Of a DNA stretch of 64,000 nt, positions 8,416-17,401 are shown piece by piece; the stretch's first letter is position 1, and each line of letters starts with the position of its first letter. Made by a program: the position numbers and the translations under genes. The notes under the pieces are model-generated. The model was not told where the DNA came from and did no database searches. It saw nothing but the letters and a program-made list of their open reading frames with translations. The DNA comes from an uncultured Acidobacteriota bacterium (lineage in GTDB: Bacteria; Acidobacteriota; UBA6911; RPQK01; JAJDTT01). The stretch spans positions 372,001 through 436,000 of the forward strand of contig CATOST010000018.1 in assembly GCA_951812665.1 (NCBI GenBank), read 5' to 3'.

Positions 8416-10683
8416 ATGCGTGTCTGTAGAAACTTTGGAGTCGTATTTCTGATCCTGTGGTGCGGTTCGCCTCCGGTGGAGAGCGCACCGGAGAATCCTC
8501 CCGGGATGTTGGGGTTTTCCCCCGGTGCGGTCGAGAAGCAGCGGCTCCTGGAATCGAAGTTGGACGCTTCTCTGGACCCGGCGCAGATTGGAGACTGGAT
8601 CCGCAGGCTCAGTTCCCGCCCGCATCATCCGGGTTCCCCCAAGGGCCGGGAAAACGCCCGATTCATGGAAGCCCTGTTTCGTTCCTGGGGATATGAAACC
8701 CGGATGGACGAGTACCGAATCCTCTTTCCGACACCCAAGCTCCGCCGGTTGGAGATGTTGGAGCCCGAGCCTTTCCGGGCTCGCCTGATCGAACCCGCGC
8801 TGGCCGAGGATTCCACGTCCAACCAGACCTCGGAACTGTTGCCCGCCTACAATGCCTACTCGCCGGACGGGGAGGCGACCGGCCGGCTGGTCTACGTCAA
8901 TTACGGGATACTGGCCGATTACGAGCAGCTGGAGCGCCGAGGCATCCAGGTCAAGGACCGGATCGTCATCGCCCGCTACGGTGGTTCCTGGAGGGGGCTC
9001 AAGCCCAAGCTGGCAGCCGCGCGGGGAGCGCTGGCCTGCATCATCTATTCCGACCCCAAAGACGACGGATACTTCCAGGGTGACGCCTATCCAGCGGGTC
9101 CGTTTCGCAGTGAAGATGGAGTGGAGAGGGGATCGGTGCTCGACATGCCGATCCATCCCGGCGATCCGCTGACCCCCTTCACGGCGGCGACCGAGGACGC
9201 CGACAGATTGTCCCGAAGCGAAGCGCCCACCCTGCCTCGAATTCCGGTCCTCCCCATCTCCCATGAGGACGCCTTGCCCCTGCTCAGTGCCCTGGAGGGT
9301 CCGGTGGCGCCCCCTCACTGGCGCGGCGCCCTGCCCATCACCTACCACCTGGGTCCGGGTCCGGCCACGGTGCGCCTCAAGCTGGAGTTCAACTGGGACC
9401 TGGTTCCCGCCTACAACGTCGTCGCCAGGCTGGAAGGCCGTGAAGAGCCGGATCAGTGGATTCTCCGCGGGAACCATCATGACGCCTGGGTCCACGGCGC
9501 CAGGGACCCGGTGAGCGGCGTGGCCGCCATGCTGGCCGAGGCCCGAGCGGTGGCCCGCCTGACCGAGGACGGTTGGCGTCCTCGCCGCAGCATCGTCTAC
9601 GCCGCCTGGGACGCCGAGGAACCGGGTCTGATCGGCTCCACCGAGTGGGTCGAAGAGTACGCCGCGGAGTTGAAGCAGAAGGCCGTCGTCTACGTGAACA
9701 GCGACTCCAACGGCCGTGGTTTCCTGAGTGCCGGAGGCTCCCACAGCCTGGAGACGCTGGTCAACCAGGCCGCGAGGGATGTCGATGATCCCCAGACGGA
9801 CCTGAGCGTCCTGCAGCGTTCCCTGGCCCGGCGGACGGTCTCCAAGGACCCGTTGCCGCTCTCACCGGTGGAGCGGGTGGAACTGGGAGCCTTGGGATCG
9901 GGTTCCGACTACACTCCGTTTCTGCAGCACCTGGGAGTCGCCAGCCTCAATCTGGCCTTCGGCGGCGAGTCGCCCCAGGGCTCATATCATTCCCTCTACG
10001 ACTCCTTCGACCACTATCGCCGTTTCATGGATCCGGGATATCGCTACGGCGTCGTCCTGGCCCAGGTGGCCGGCAGAATCGTCCTTCGGCTGGCCAATGC
10101 CGAGGTGCTGCCGTTGGAGTTCACTCGTCTGGCCGCCACTTTGGAGGGTTACCTGACGGAGGTGTTGGATCTGACTGAAGAAATGCGGCGCGGAACCGAA
10201 GCCCTGAACCGTTGGATTCGACAGGGATATCTGAAGGCGGCATCGGATCCGACCCAGACCTATGTGGTTCCAGCGCCTCAGGACGCCGTTCCCTTCTTCA
10301 ACTTGGCGCCGCTTCGAAACGCCGTGGCGGAACTTCAGGCCAGCGCCCGCAAGTATGCCGAGGCTTACGGCCGGTTCGCGTCCGCAGGCATGCTTCCGGA
10401 GACGGAACGTTTGAAACTGAATCGGATCCTGATGGGACTGGAGCAGAAATTCGCCCATCCGGAAGGCCTGCCGGGGCGCCCCTGGTACCGGCATCATATC
10501 TATGCGCCGGGCTTCTACACCGGTTACGGCGTCAAGACCCTGCCCGGAGTCCGAGAGGCTATTGAGCAGCGGAAATGGGAACAGGTCGAGGCTCAAATCG
10601 AACGGACGGCCGGCTTGATCCAGGCCTTCTCCGGCGAGGTCGAGCGGGCGGCTCTATTGCTTACACCGCCGCCTTCACGCTAG
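8416..10683 (+). CDS. M28-family zinc peptidase (glutamate carboxypeptidase II / transferrin-receptor-like)
   Basis: Signal peptide (residues 1-24), a PA insert domain (about 130-300), then the M28 catalytic core. Metal and catalytic residues are visible: NHHDAWVHGARDP (His and bridging Asp), DAEEPGLIGSTEW (catalytic Glu pair), VNSDSNGRG (Asp) and YHSLYDSFDHYRRF (final His). A C-terminal helical dimerisation domain follows from about residue 580. This is the layout of human PSMA and of plant AMP1. The strong Shine-Dalgarno GGAGG lies seven bases before ATG 8416. Probably periplasmic or secreted and cleaving C-terminal acidic residues or N-acetylated peptides. Its last nine bases overlap the end of the convergent DUF1501 gene. 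Confidence 0.92.
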   Translation: MRVCRNFGVVFLILWCGSPPVESAPENPPGMLGFSPGAVEKQRLLESKLDASLDPAQIGDWIRRLSSRPHHPGSPKGRENARFMEALFRSWGYETRMDEYRILFPTPKLRRLEMLEPEPFRARLIEPALAEDSTSNQTSELLPAYNAYSPDGEATGRLVYVNYGILADYEQLERRGIQVKDRIVIARYGGSWRGLKPKLAAARGALACIIYSDPKDDGYFQGDAYPAGPFRSEDGVERGSVLDMPIHPGDPLTPFTAATEDADRLSRSEAPTLPRIPVLPISHEDALPLLSALEGPVAPPHWRGALPITYHLGPGPATVRLKLEFNWDLVPAYNVVARLEGREEPDQWILRGNHHDAWVHGARDPVSGVAAMLAEARAVARLTEDGWRPRRSIVYAAWDAEEPGLIGSTEWVEEYAAELKQKAVVYVNSDSNGRGFLSAGGSHSLETLVNQAARDVDDPQTDLSVLQRSLARRTVSKDPLPLSPVERVELGALGSGSDYTPFLQHLGVASLNLAFGGESPQGSYHSLYDSFDHYRRFMDPGYRYGVVLAQVAGRIVLRLANAEVLPLEFTRLAATLEGYLTEVLDLTEEMRRGTEALNRWIRQGYLKAASDPTQTYVVPAPQDAVPFFNLAPLRNAVAELQASARKYAEAYGRFASAGMLPETERLKLNRILMGLEQKFAHPEGLPGRPWYRHHIYAPGFYTGYGVKTLPGVREAIEQRKWEQVEAQIERTAGLIQAFSGEVERAALLLTPPPSR

Positions 10684-12048
10684 AACGTCGTGGAGAACCT
10701 TGCCTCCCACGTCGGTGAGGCGGAAGTCCCTCCCACTGTAACGATAGGTCAGGCGGGTGTGGTCCAAACCCATGAGATGCAGAACCGTGGCGTGCAGGTC
10801 GTTGGGATGGACCGGGTTTTCCACGGCCTTGTATCCGAAATCGTCGGTGGCGCCGTAGCTGCAGCCGCCTCGAATTCCACCTCCGGCCAGGAGCGTGCTG
10901 TAGCCGTGCACGTTGTGATCCCGGCCCTTTCCGATCATCTCCAGGCCGCTGTTCTGGATCATGGGAGTGCGGCCGAACTCGCTGCCGACGATGACCAGGG
11001 TCTCCTCGAACAGGCCCCGTGACTTCAGGTCCTGGATCATGGCGGCGATGGGCTGGTCGGCCACCTGAGCGTGACGGCGGTGGTCCTGGATGTCGTCATG
11101 GCTGTCCCAAGGCTGGGAGCTTCCGTAGAAGACCTGGACCATTCGAACTCCCTGCTCCACCAGTCGAAGGGCCATGAGGCAGCCGCGGCCGAAGTCGCTG
11201 TCGCCGTACCGGGAACGGGTGGATTCCGTCTCCCTGCTGATGTCGAAGACGTGGGGCACTTCCATCTGCATCCGGAAGGCCACTTCCATGGCGGCGATGC
11301 CGGACTCCAATTCCGGCTGGTGACCGAGACGTCCCAGATAGGAGCGGTTGAGCCGCTCCAGAAGGGCCAGCTGCCGTTCCTGCTCTCCCGGAAGCAACCT
11401 CTGATTGCGAACGTTCCGGACCAGTTTCTCCGGTGACGTCTCGCTGTTGCGAACGTGGGTCCCCTGGTAGGCGTTGGGAAGAAAACCGGAAGACCAGAGA
11501 GGAGGGCCCACAATGGGATAGCCGGGACACAGCACCACGAACCCAGGCAGATTCTCGTTCTCGGAGCCCAGTCCGTAGGTGATCCACGAACCCATGGAGG
11601 GGTGACCGGGGAGCTGGTGTCCACAACTCATGAGGAGGAGGGAGGGCTCGTGATTGCCGATGTCCGAATGCATGGAGCGGATGACGCAGAAATCGTCGAT
11701 GGAATCGCCCACTCGCGGGAAGATCTCAGAAACCGGGATTCCGCTCTCGCCACAGCGGCGAAATTCAAAGGGTGATCTCATCAGGGTGCCCGAGGCCCGG
11801 TCGGTCCTGACCTTGGGGCCGGGGAGCGGTTCGCCGTGGTGGCGAGCCAGCGCCGGTTTGGGGTCGAAGGTGTCGACCTGGGAAAGACCGCCATTGAGGA
11901 AGAGAAAGATGACGTGCTTGGCCCGGGGCGGGAAATGAGGATTCCGGAGCGACAGAGGCTGGTCACGGGATGATTCTGCCAGGAGGCTGGACATTCCCAC
12001 CGTACCGAACCCGGTCCCCATGAGCGACAGCATCTCACGTCGGTTCAT
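10675..12048 (-). CDS. DUF1501 (sulfatase-fold) secreted protein
   Basis: Starts MNRREMLSLMGTGFGTVG, a Tat-like export signal. ATG 12048 follows GGGAGG at eight bases, better than the upstream in-frame start at 12069. The body has the DUF1501 hallmarks GGLSQVDTFDPKP, PFEFRRCGESGIPVSE, GSEFGRTPM and GRDHNVHGYSTLLAGGGI, the last containing conserved His and Gly positions of the alkaline-phosphatase-like fold. DUF1501 genes nearly always sit next to a DUF1549/DUF1553 gene, as here (96 bases upstream), and the pair is abundant in Planctomycetota and Acidobacteriota. The biochemical role is not established in this family; a role in polysaccharide or sulfated-polymer use is often assumed. Confidence 0.92.
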   Translation of the reverse strand: MNRREMLSLMGTGFGTVGMSSLLAESSRDQPLSLRNPHFPPRAKHVIFLFLNGGLSQVDTFDPKPALARHHGEPLPGPKVRTDRASGTLMRSPFEFRRCGESGIPVSEIFPRVGDSIDDFCVIRSMHSDIGNHEPSLLLMSCGHQLPGHPSMGSWITYGLGSENENLPGFVVLCPGYPIVGPPLWSSGFLPNAYQGTHVRNSETSPEKLVRNVRNQRLLPGEQERQLALLERLNRSYLGRLGHQPELESGIAAMEVAFRMQMEVPHVFDISRETESTRSRYGDSDFGRGCLMALRLVEQGVRMVQVFYGSSQPWDSHDDIQDHRRHAQVADQPIAAMIQDLKSRGLFEETLVIVGSEFGRTPMIQNSGLEMIGKGRDHNVHGYSTLLAGGGIRGGCSYGATDDFGYKAVENPVHPNDLHATVLHLMGLDHTRLTYRYSGRDFRLTDVGGKVLHDVLA

Positions 12049-12143
12049 GTTGGTTTCCTCCCATTCCAACGGTACAGGAACTTTCCCGGATCGTCAGTAC
12101 CGTGCCATTCATTTCCGACCATCCCGGACTGGTTTCGGCCATC

Positions 12144-14843
12144 TCAGTTCACCGAACTGAACTCGCTAGATGCCAGCAACATTTGAGCGTATTTGGGCCA
12201 AGGATCTTCTTCCCCCTCCAGATATTCAAGACCCATGCGGATCTCGGCCGGTTCCGGTGGACGCCCGTACAACAGGCTGTAGGCCCGGCGGATCCGGGCT
12301 CGACCGCCTTGGGGCGACTCTCTGGCCAGACGTCTGGCCAGGGCTTCCGCCTGCTCCATGACGAAGGGGCTGTTCAGGAAGAAGAGCCTCTGCATGGGGC
12401 CGACGCTGACGGTTCGGCGATCGCTGTGGGCGTTGGGGTCGGGAAAATCGAACAGGGCCATGGTCCGGTCGGGTTGAGTCCGGCTGACGGTGGCGTACAG
12501 GGCGCGGCGCCGGTGCTTTTCGTCCAGCGGTGTCGGCGGCCCGCCCGGCTTCCGGTCAAGTTTCCCCGAGACGGCCAGAATCGTATCCCGCAAGGCTTCC
12601 GCATCCAGTCTCGGGACCGGGTTCATCCGCCATAGAAGCCGGTTCTGCGGATCCTGCTCGAAGTTCTCCCGCCGGTGCCGGCTGCTCAGAGCATAGGTGG
12701 CCGACAGCATGATCTCCCGGTGGAGCTGTTTGACGGACCACCCGCTTCCAATGAAACGCGCCGCCAGATAGTCCAGCAGCCGGGGATGGCTGGCCGGTTC
12801 TCCCAATCTCCCGAGATTGCTTGGCGTCGGGACGAGTCCCTGGCCGAAATGGTGTTGCCAGATTCGATTGACCATGACCCGCGCGGTCAGGGGGTTCCGG
12901 GAATCGGCAATGGCCTTCGCCAACTCCAGGCGGCCACTGCCGCCGCTGAAGTTGTTGGGTGTCCCGTCGCTCAGAAGGTGGAGGAACCGTCTGGGAGCCA
13001 CCTCCCCCAAGTTCTTCTTGTCGCCCCGGATGGCGACCCGGAGATCCTTCGGTTTCTCCTGATCCCGATAGCTGTGGAGAAAGGGATAGGGCTCGGGCCC
13101 CGACGCCTCCAGACGCTTCAACTCGGCGCGCATCCGTTCCAGGTGACCTTTCCAGACAGGGCTGAGAAAGCGATCGATCTCCAGCCCCTCTTCCGCGCCG
13201 TAGTAGAAAACTCCACCCGGGAATCTGAAGCTCCCTCTGGGATGGGGCTCCGACGCCAAGTCTCTCCACAGGTACCACTTCTCCAGGTCAAGGAACTCCA
13301 GGTTGGTGAATTGACGGGTGCCCTGGTCGGCAACCCCTTTGGCCCCGCCCAATTTCACGTAGTTCCGATCCTCGATGGCCTTCTTCTCGGAGTGAACGGA
13401 CAACACCAGGTCCTGAAAGCGGCGCGAGAGATCGTTCACCTGCTGCTGGATTCCTCCCTGGCTCCTCAGCTCTTCCCATTCGCGGAGGTACGGGTGTTCC
13501 AGGTCCGTTCGCTCCAGGTACTTGACCCAGCGCCCCAGGACCTCCGAGTCCAAATCCGCCGCCGGCGTCTGCGGATTCCCGTTCATCACCTTCCAGGCGG
13601 CCACCATGTAGGCGGAGGTCTGTCCCATCAGGATTTCCGTAAATTGTTCCGACTGGGTCTTGATAAAAGCCTGGATCGCCTCCTTCTGGGCGTTGATCCG
13701 CTCCTGGCTCTGCTTGTACGCCTGGACGATGGAGTCGGCCACCAGCGGGTGTTCCGCGGCTTTGCTGCTGGCGAACACACCCTTCAGGGAATAGAAGTCC
13801 TGGGTGGGGATGGGATCGTACTTGTGGTCGTGACACCGGGCGCAGCCCACGGTCAGTCCCAGAAAAGTTCGAGCCGTGACGTCCACCAGATCGTCCAAGT
13901 TGGGCGCGATAACGAGGAAGCCCAGGCCCGGAAGCAATTCCTCCCCGACTTCGGGCGGCAGTTGATCGGCCGCCACCTGGGCCAGGATGAATTGATCGTA
14001 GGACAGGTCCCGGTTGAAAGCCTCGACCACCCAATCCCGATAGCGGAAGGCGTTGGGATAGGGAGTGTCCGTCCGGGCTCCCAATCTGCCGTCGGAATAC
14101 CGGGCGAGGTCCAGCCAGTGCCGGCCCCAACGCTCGCCGTAGTGCCGGGAGCCGAGGAGCCGCTCCACGACCCGCAAGAAGGCATCCTGGGAGGTGTCGC
14201 CGACGAAGGCCTCCACCTCTTCGGGCGTGGGCGGAAGTCCGATCAGGTCGAAGCTGGCTCTCCGGATGAGAGTTCGCCTGTCGGCGGACCCCACGGGAGC
14301 CAGCCCCTCTTTTTCCAATCTGTCCAGGACAAAATAATCGATGGGGCTTCGAGGCCAGGAGGTGTCGGTCACCGAGGGAGGATTCGTCACCTGAAGCGGC
14401 CGCAGCGACCAGAAGGAGAGCTGTTCGGGGGTAACGGTGTAAGTGGCGGCCGGCGCCGAGGCGATCAGCTTGTTTCCGGTATCCGGCCAGACCGCTCCCG
14501 CGTCGATCCAACTGCGCAGATCCTCGATCTTCGGGTCGCCGAGTTTCCCCTGAGGAGGCATCTGCAGTCGCTCATGGGTGTGGGAGACGACCCGGATCAG
14601 GAGACTGCCGGCAGAATTTCCCGGTCGAATAGCCGGCCCCGAGCTTCCGCCTCGAACCAGTTCCTCCCTCGAATCCAGTCGAAGATCTCCTTTTCGGGCG
14701 CCGGTGTGACAGGCGTAGCAGTTTTCGGCCAAAAGAGGCCGAATGCGCATCTCGAAGAACTCGGCGGCGGCCGGATCGGACCCGGACAGAGTCGATGCCA
14801 GACTCATCACCGCCCCGATTGCCAGTAAGACCCGTCTGATCAT
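12144..14843 (-). CDS. DUF1549/DUF1553 (PSD1) protein with planctomycete-type cytochrome c domain
   Basis: An 899-residue exported protein. A signal peptide (1 to about 23) is followed by a cytochrome-c-like domain with one haem motif CYACH near residue 42 and MPPQGKL as a candidate Met axial ligand. DUF1549 follows at about 150-360 (SPIDYFVLDRLEKEGL, then RWGRHWLDLARYSDG, then GCARCHDHKYDPI, whose CARCH is a second possible haem motif), and DUF1553 near 600-860 (NPLTARVMVNRIWQHHFGQG). First gene of the DUF1549-DUF1501 pair. Such proteins probably bind haem and work in the periplasm, but their reaction is unknown. Start ATG 14841-14843 directly precedes the signal peptide. Confidence 0.93.
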   Translation of the reverse strand: MIRRVLLAIGAVMSLASTLSGSDPAAAEFFEMRIRPLLAENCYACHTGARKGDLRLDSREELVRGGSSGPAIRPGNSAGSLLIRVVSHTHERLQMPPQGKLGDPKIEDLRSWIDAGAVWPDTGNKLIASAPAATYTVTPEQLSFWSLRPLQVTNPPSVTDTSWPRSPIDYFVLDRLEKEGLAPVGSADRRTLIRRASFDLIGLPPTPEEVEAFVGDTSQDAFLRVVERLLGSRHYGERWGRHWLDLARYSDGRLGARTDTPYPNAFRYRDWVVEAFNRDLSYDQFILAQVAADQLPPEVGEELLPGLGFLVIAPNLDDLVDVTARTFLGLTVGCARCHDHKYDPIPTQDFYSLKGVFASSKAAEHPLVADSIVQAYKQSQERINAQKEAIQAFIKTQSEQFTEILMGQTSAYMVAAWKVMNGNPQTPAADLDSEVLGRWVKYLERTDLEHPYLREWEELRSQGGIQQQVNDLSRRFQDLVLSVHSEKKAIEDRNYVKLGGAKGVADQGTRQFTNLEFLDLEKWYLWRDLASEPHPRGSFRFPGGVFYYGAEEGLEIDRFLSPVWKGHLERMRAELKRLEASGPEPYPFLHSYRDQEKPKDLRVAIRGDKKNLGEVAPRRFLHLLSDGTPNNFSGGSGRLELAKAIADSRNPLTARVMVNRIWQHHFGQGLVPTPSNLGRLGEPASHPRLLDYLAARFIGSGWSVKQLHREIMLSATYALSSRHRRENFEQDPQNRLLWRMNPVPRLDAEALRDTILAVSGKLDRKPGGPPTPLDEKHRRRALYATVSRTQPDRTMALFDFPDPNAHSDRRTVSVGPMQRLFFLNSPFVMEQAEALARRLARESPQGGRARIRRAYSLLYGRPPEPAEIRMGLEYLEGEEDPWPKYAQMLLASSEFSSVN

Positions 14844-14955
14844 GGGTTTGAAGGCAAAGTTACCAATGCTCTGGAGAGCCTGTCAACGGTCGGCGAGAAG
14901 CAAAATGTGACGGTGAAGCAGGCCGGGAACGACCATTTGAGTCGTCCGGACCCGT

Positions 14956-15119
14956 TAGCAGTCCGTGGTGAAAGTCCCGCGAGCACCGAGACCGTTCCTG
15001 CGCCCGCCGGACAAGGCGCGATTCGGGTGCATACCGGGAGTATGTGCCCGAATCGCAACGCCGTCCGCCGGGATGCAGGGACGGTCGAATGCCGTGATGA
15101 CTTTTGCCACGGGCTGTTA
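14956..15119 (+). repeat. R1 palindromic repeat, full-length copy A
   Basis: 164 bases forming one long imperfect palindrome. Outer arms are TAGCAGTCCGTGGTGAAAGTC and, inverted at the right end, TAACAGCCCGTGGCAAAAGTC. A middle arm pairs around 14998-15030 with 15060-15090. The central hairpin has arms GCGATTCGGGTGCATAC and GTATGTGCCCGAATCGC. It differs at only two internal positions from the inverted copy at 62077-62238. It lies between the start of the DUF1549 gene and the end of cysE, nine bases beyond the cysE stop codon. Confidence 0.85.
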
Positions 15120-15127
15120 GGGCCGGG

Positions 15128-16045
15128 TCAGACCGCTGCGGTGATCCGGAGCTTGGGAACGTTCACCATCACCTTGGACCCGGGAGGAACGCTGGAGATG
15201 ATCCAGACGTTTCCACCGATGATGGAGTCTCGACCGATGACGGTGTTGCCTCCGAGAATGGTGGCCCCGGAATAGATCACCACGTTGTCCTCGATGGTGG
15301 GATGGCGCTTCTTCCCGCGGGCTGCGGCGGCCCCTTCGGGAAAGCTCAGCGCCCCCAGTGTCACACCCTGGTAGAGCTTGACGTTGTTTCCGATCTCGGT
15401 GGTCTCGCCGATGACGACGCCGGTGCCGTGATCGATGAAGAAGCGGCGGCCGATGCGAGCGCCGGGGTGGATGTCGATACCCGTTTCGAGATGGGCATAT
15501 TCGGTCATGATCCTGGGAATCAACGGCACCTTGAACCGGGTCAGCTCGTGGGCGACCCGGTAAACGCTGATGGCCTTCATGGCGGGATAGCTGAGAATGA
15601 TCTCGTGGGTGCTCTTGGCCGCCGGATCGCCGTCCATGGCAGCCTCCAGGTCCAGATCCAAGAGACGCCGGAGCCGCGGCAGGGTCTGGAGGAACTTCCG
15701 GCAGAGTTCTTCCGCACGCTCCTCCCTTCCGTCCAACTCGGTCCCGGATTCCAGGCGCAGAGCCTTGCGGATCTCGTGTGAGAGGCGACGGTACACCTCG
15801 TCCACCAATTCGCCGAGGTACTGCTCCACGCCATGTTTGCTGACCGATACGTGCCCGAAGTAGCCGGGGAAGAGGATCATTCGAATCTTTGCCAGGACCT
15901 CCACCACCACCCGTTGGTTGGGGAACGGCGTCTCTCCCAAGTGCTGGAGCTTCAGGCGGCTGTCCCGGTAGGTGACGGCGATCTCCTCGACGATCTTGGA
16001 AAGAGAGTGTCCACCTGGGACGGAGCGGACGGTTTTGGAACCCAT
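15128..16045 (-). CDS. cysE: Serine O-acetyltransferase
   Basis: Makes O-acetyl-L-serine from serine and acetyl-CoA, the first step of cysteine synthesis, in the cytoplasm. The N-terminal half is helical; the C-terminal half is a left-handed beta-helix of hexapeptide repeats. The active-site segment HLETGIDIHPGARIG followed by FFIDHGTGVVIGETTEIG contains the conserved catalytic His and Asp residues, and KRHPTIEDNVVIYSGATILG continues the helix. At 305 aa it is of the longer, EpsC-like type. The last residues lack the terminal Ile typical of the tail that docks into cysteine synthase in enterobacteria, so feedback and complex formation may differ. It diverges from the acyl-CoA dehydrogenase gene across a 147-base gap. 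Confidence 0.93.
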   Translation of the reverse strand: MGSKTVRSVPGGHSLSKIVEEIAVTYRDSRLKLQHLGETPFPNQRVVVEVLAKIRMILFPGYFGHVSVSKHGVEQYLGELVDEVYRRLSHEIRKALRLESGTELDGREERAEELCRKFLQTLPRLRRLLDLDLEAAMDGDPAAKSTHEIILSYPAMKAISVYRVAHELTRFKVPLIPRIMTEYAHLETGIDIHPGARIGRRFFIDHGTGVVIGETTEIGNNVKLYQGVTLGALSFPEGAAAARGKKRHPTIEDNVVIYSGATILGGNTVIGRDSIIGGNVWIISSVPPGSKVMVNVPKLRITAAV

Positions 16046-16192
16046 GGCCCTGAATCCTCGCCAACAGTTTACTACGGCGCTGCAATCGCTGTCAGGATGC
16101 GTTCCTTGCCTGGGCCAACCGCGATCGGAAGCGCCGGATCCGGAGGCGCGGCGGCGGGAGTCCCCGTCTTGTCAGGATGGAGGGGTCCGACT

Positions 16193-17371
16193 ATGATCCG
16201 ATCCATGTCCGAATTCGGTTCGCCGCTACCGCCCCTGACGGAATTGTCCGAAGCGGAATTGCTGTTTCAAGAAGCCGTCTCCGACTTCGCCCGGAGCGAG
16301 GTCCGGCCACTGGCCGCCGCCATGGATCGGGACGGAGCCTTCCGGCCCGAACTCCTGCGACAGTTCTTCCAACTGGACCTGATGGGGATCGAGATCCCCG
16401 TGTCTCTGGGCGGGGCCGGCGCCAGTTTCTTCATGTCGATTCTGGCGGTGGAGGCGCTGAGCCAGGCGGATGCCTCGGCCGGAGTCGTCGTGGACGTCCA
16501 GAACACCCTGGTCAACAATGCCCTGCTGCGATGGGGGACCCGCTCCCAAAAGGAGCGGTATCTGCCCCGCATGGCCTCGCGGTGGGTGGGCGCCTACGCC
16601 CTCTCCGAGGCGACCTCGGGCAGCGACGCCTTTACCATGGCCGCCCGGGCTACCAGGCAGGGCGACCGCTACCTTCTCAACGGGCAGAAGCTGTGGACCA
16701 CGAATGCAGCGGAAGCCGATCTCTTCATCGTCTTCGCCAACGCGGCCCCCGAGAAGAGGTACAAGGGCATCACCGCCTTCCTGGTGGAGCGGGGGTTCCC
16801 CGGATTCCGCGTCGGGAAGAAGGAGGACAAGTTGGGCATTCGCGCCTCGTCCACGTGCGAGCTGATCCTGGAGGATTGCGCCGTGCCCGCGGACAACGTG
16901 CTGGGAGAAGAGGGCATCGGCTACAAGGTCGCCATCGAGACTCTGAATGAAGGCAGGATCGGAATCGGAGCCCAGATGATCGGCTTGGCCCGGGGGGCCC
17001 TGGACCATGCCGTGGCCTACTGTCGAGAGCGGGAGGCGTTCGGCAAGGCCATCGGCCAGTTCCAGGGAGTCCAGTTCTCGGTGGCGGAAATGGAGACGGA
17101 GCTGGAGGCGGCGAGACTCCTGGTCTACAACGCGGCACGGTTGAAGGACGCGGGCAAGGCTTTTCTGAAGGAGGCGGCGATGGCCAAATACTACAGCTCC
17201 AGAGTCGCCGAGAAGATCACATCCCGGGTAATCGAGATTTTCGGAGGCTATGGCTACACTCGGGATTATCCGGTGGAAAAGTATTTTCGGGACTCCAAGA
17301 TCGGGTCCATCTACGAGGGCACGACCCATATGCAGCTCGCCACCATCGCCAAGCAGGTCCTCAACTCGTAG
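16193..17371 (+). CDS. Acyl-CoA dehydrogenase
   Basis: FAD flavoenzyme oxidising acyl-CoA to the trans-2-enoyl-CoA and passing electrons to electron-transfer flavoprotein, which is encoded at 59.3-61.2 kb here. Motifs in order: YALSEATSGSDAF (FAD-binding signature 1, about residue 130), WTTNAAEADLF, GIRASSTCELILEDC, and near the C-terminus IFGGYGYTRDYPVEKYFRDSKIGSIYEGT (signature 2 region; written in part). The catalytic Glu is probably the one in YEGT, as in short- and medium-chain enzymes. Start ATG 16193 puts the usual length of about 390 aa; a long in-frame extension upstream overlaps the divergent cysE and is unlikely. Chain length preference unknown. Confidence 0.93.
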   Translation: MIRSMSEFGSPLPPLTELSEAELLFQEAVSDFARSEVRPLAAAMDRDGAFRPELLRQFFQLDLMGIEIPVSLGGAGASFFMSILAVEALSQADASAGVVVDVQNTLVNNALLRWGTRSQKERYLPRMASRWVGAYALSEATSGSDAFTMAARATRQGDRYLLNGQKLWTTNAAEADLFIVFANAAPEKRYKGITAFLVERGFPGFRVGKKEDKLGIRASSTCELILEDCAVPADNVLGEEGIGYKVAIETLNEGRIGIGAQMIGLARGALDHAVAYCREREAFGKAIGQFQGVQFSVAEMETELEAARLLVYNAARLKDAGKAFLKEAAMAKYYSSRVAEKITSRVIEIFGGYGYTRDYPVEKYFRDSKIGSIYEGTTHMQLATIAKQVLNS

Positions 17372-17401
17372 CGACCCCGTCCCGGGCGGGTCGTCACTTC
17401 C

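Noticed and set aside
6425-8488. 687-codon open frame on the minus strand across the SLC13 gene
   Set aside because: It is antisense to a gene with clear family motifs, is rich in His, Gln, Asp and Gly without any domain, and such long shadows are common at high GC. The same applies to long antisense frames at 12675-14828, 43444-45060, 25015-26625 and 55748-57262.
15833-16192. N-terminal extension of the acyl-CoA dehydrogenase
   Set aside because: It overlaps the divergent cysE gene and adds 120 residues not found in the family; ATG 16193 gives normal length.
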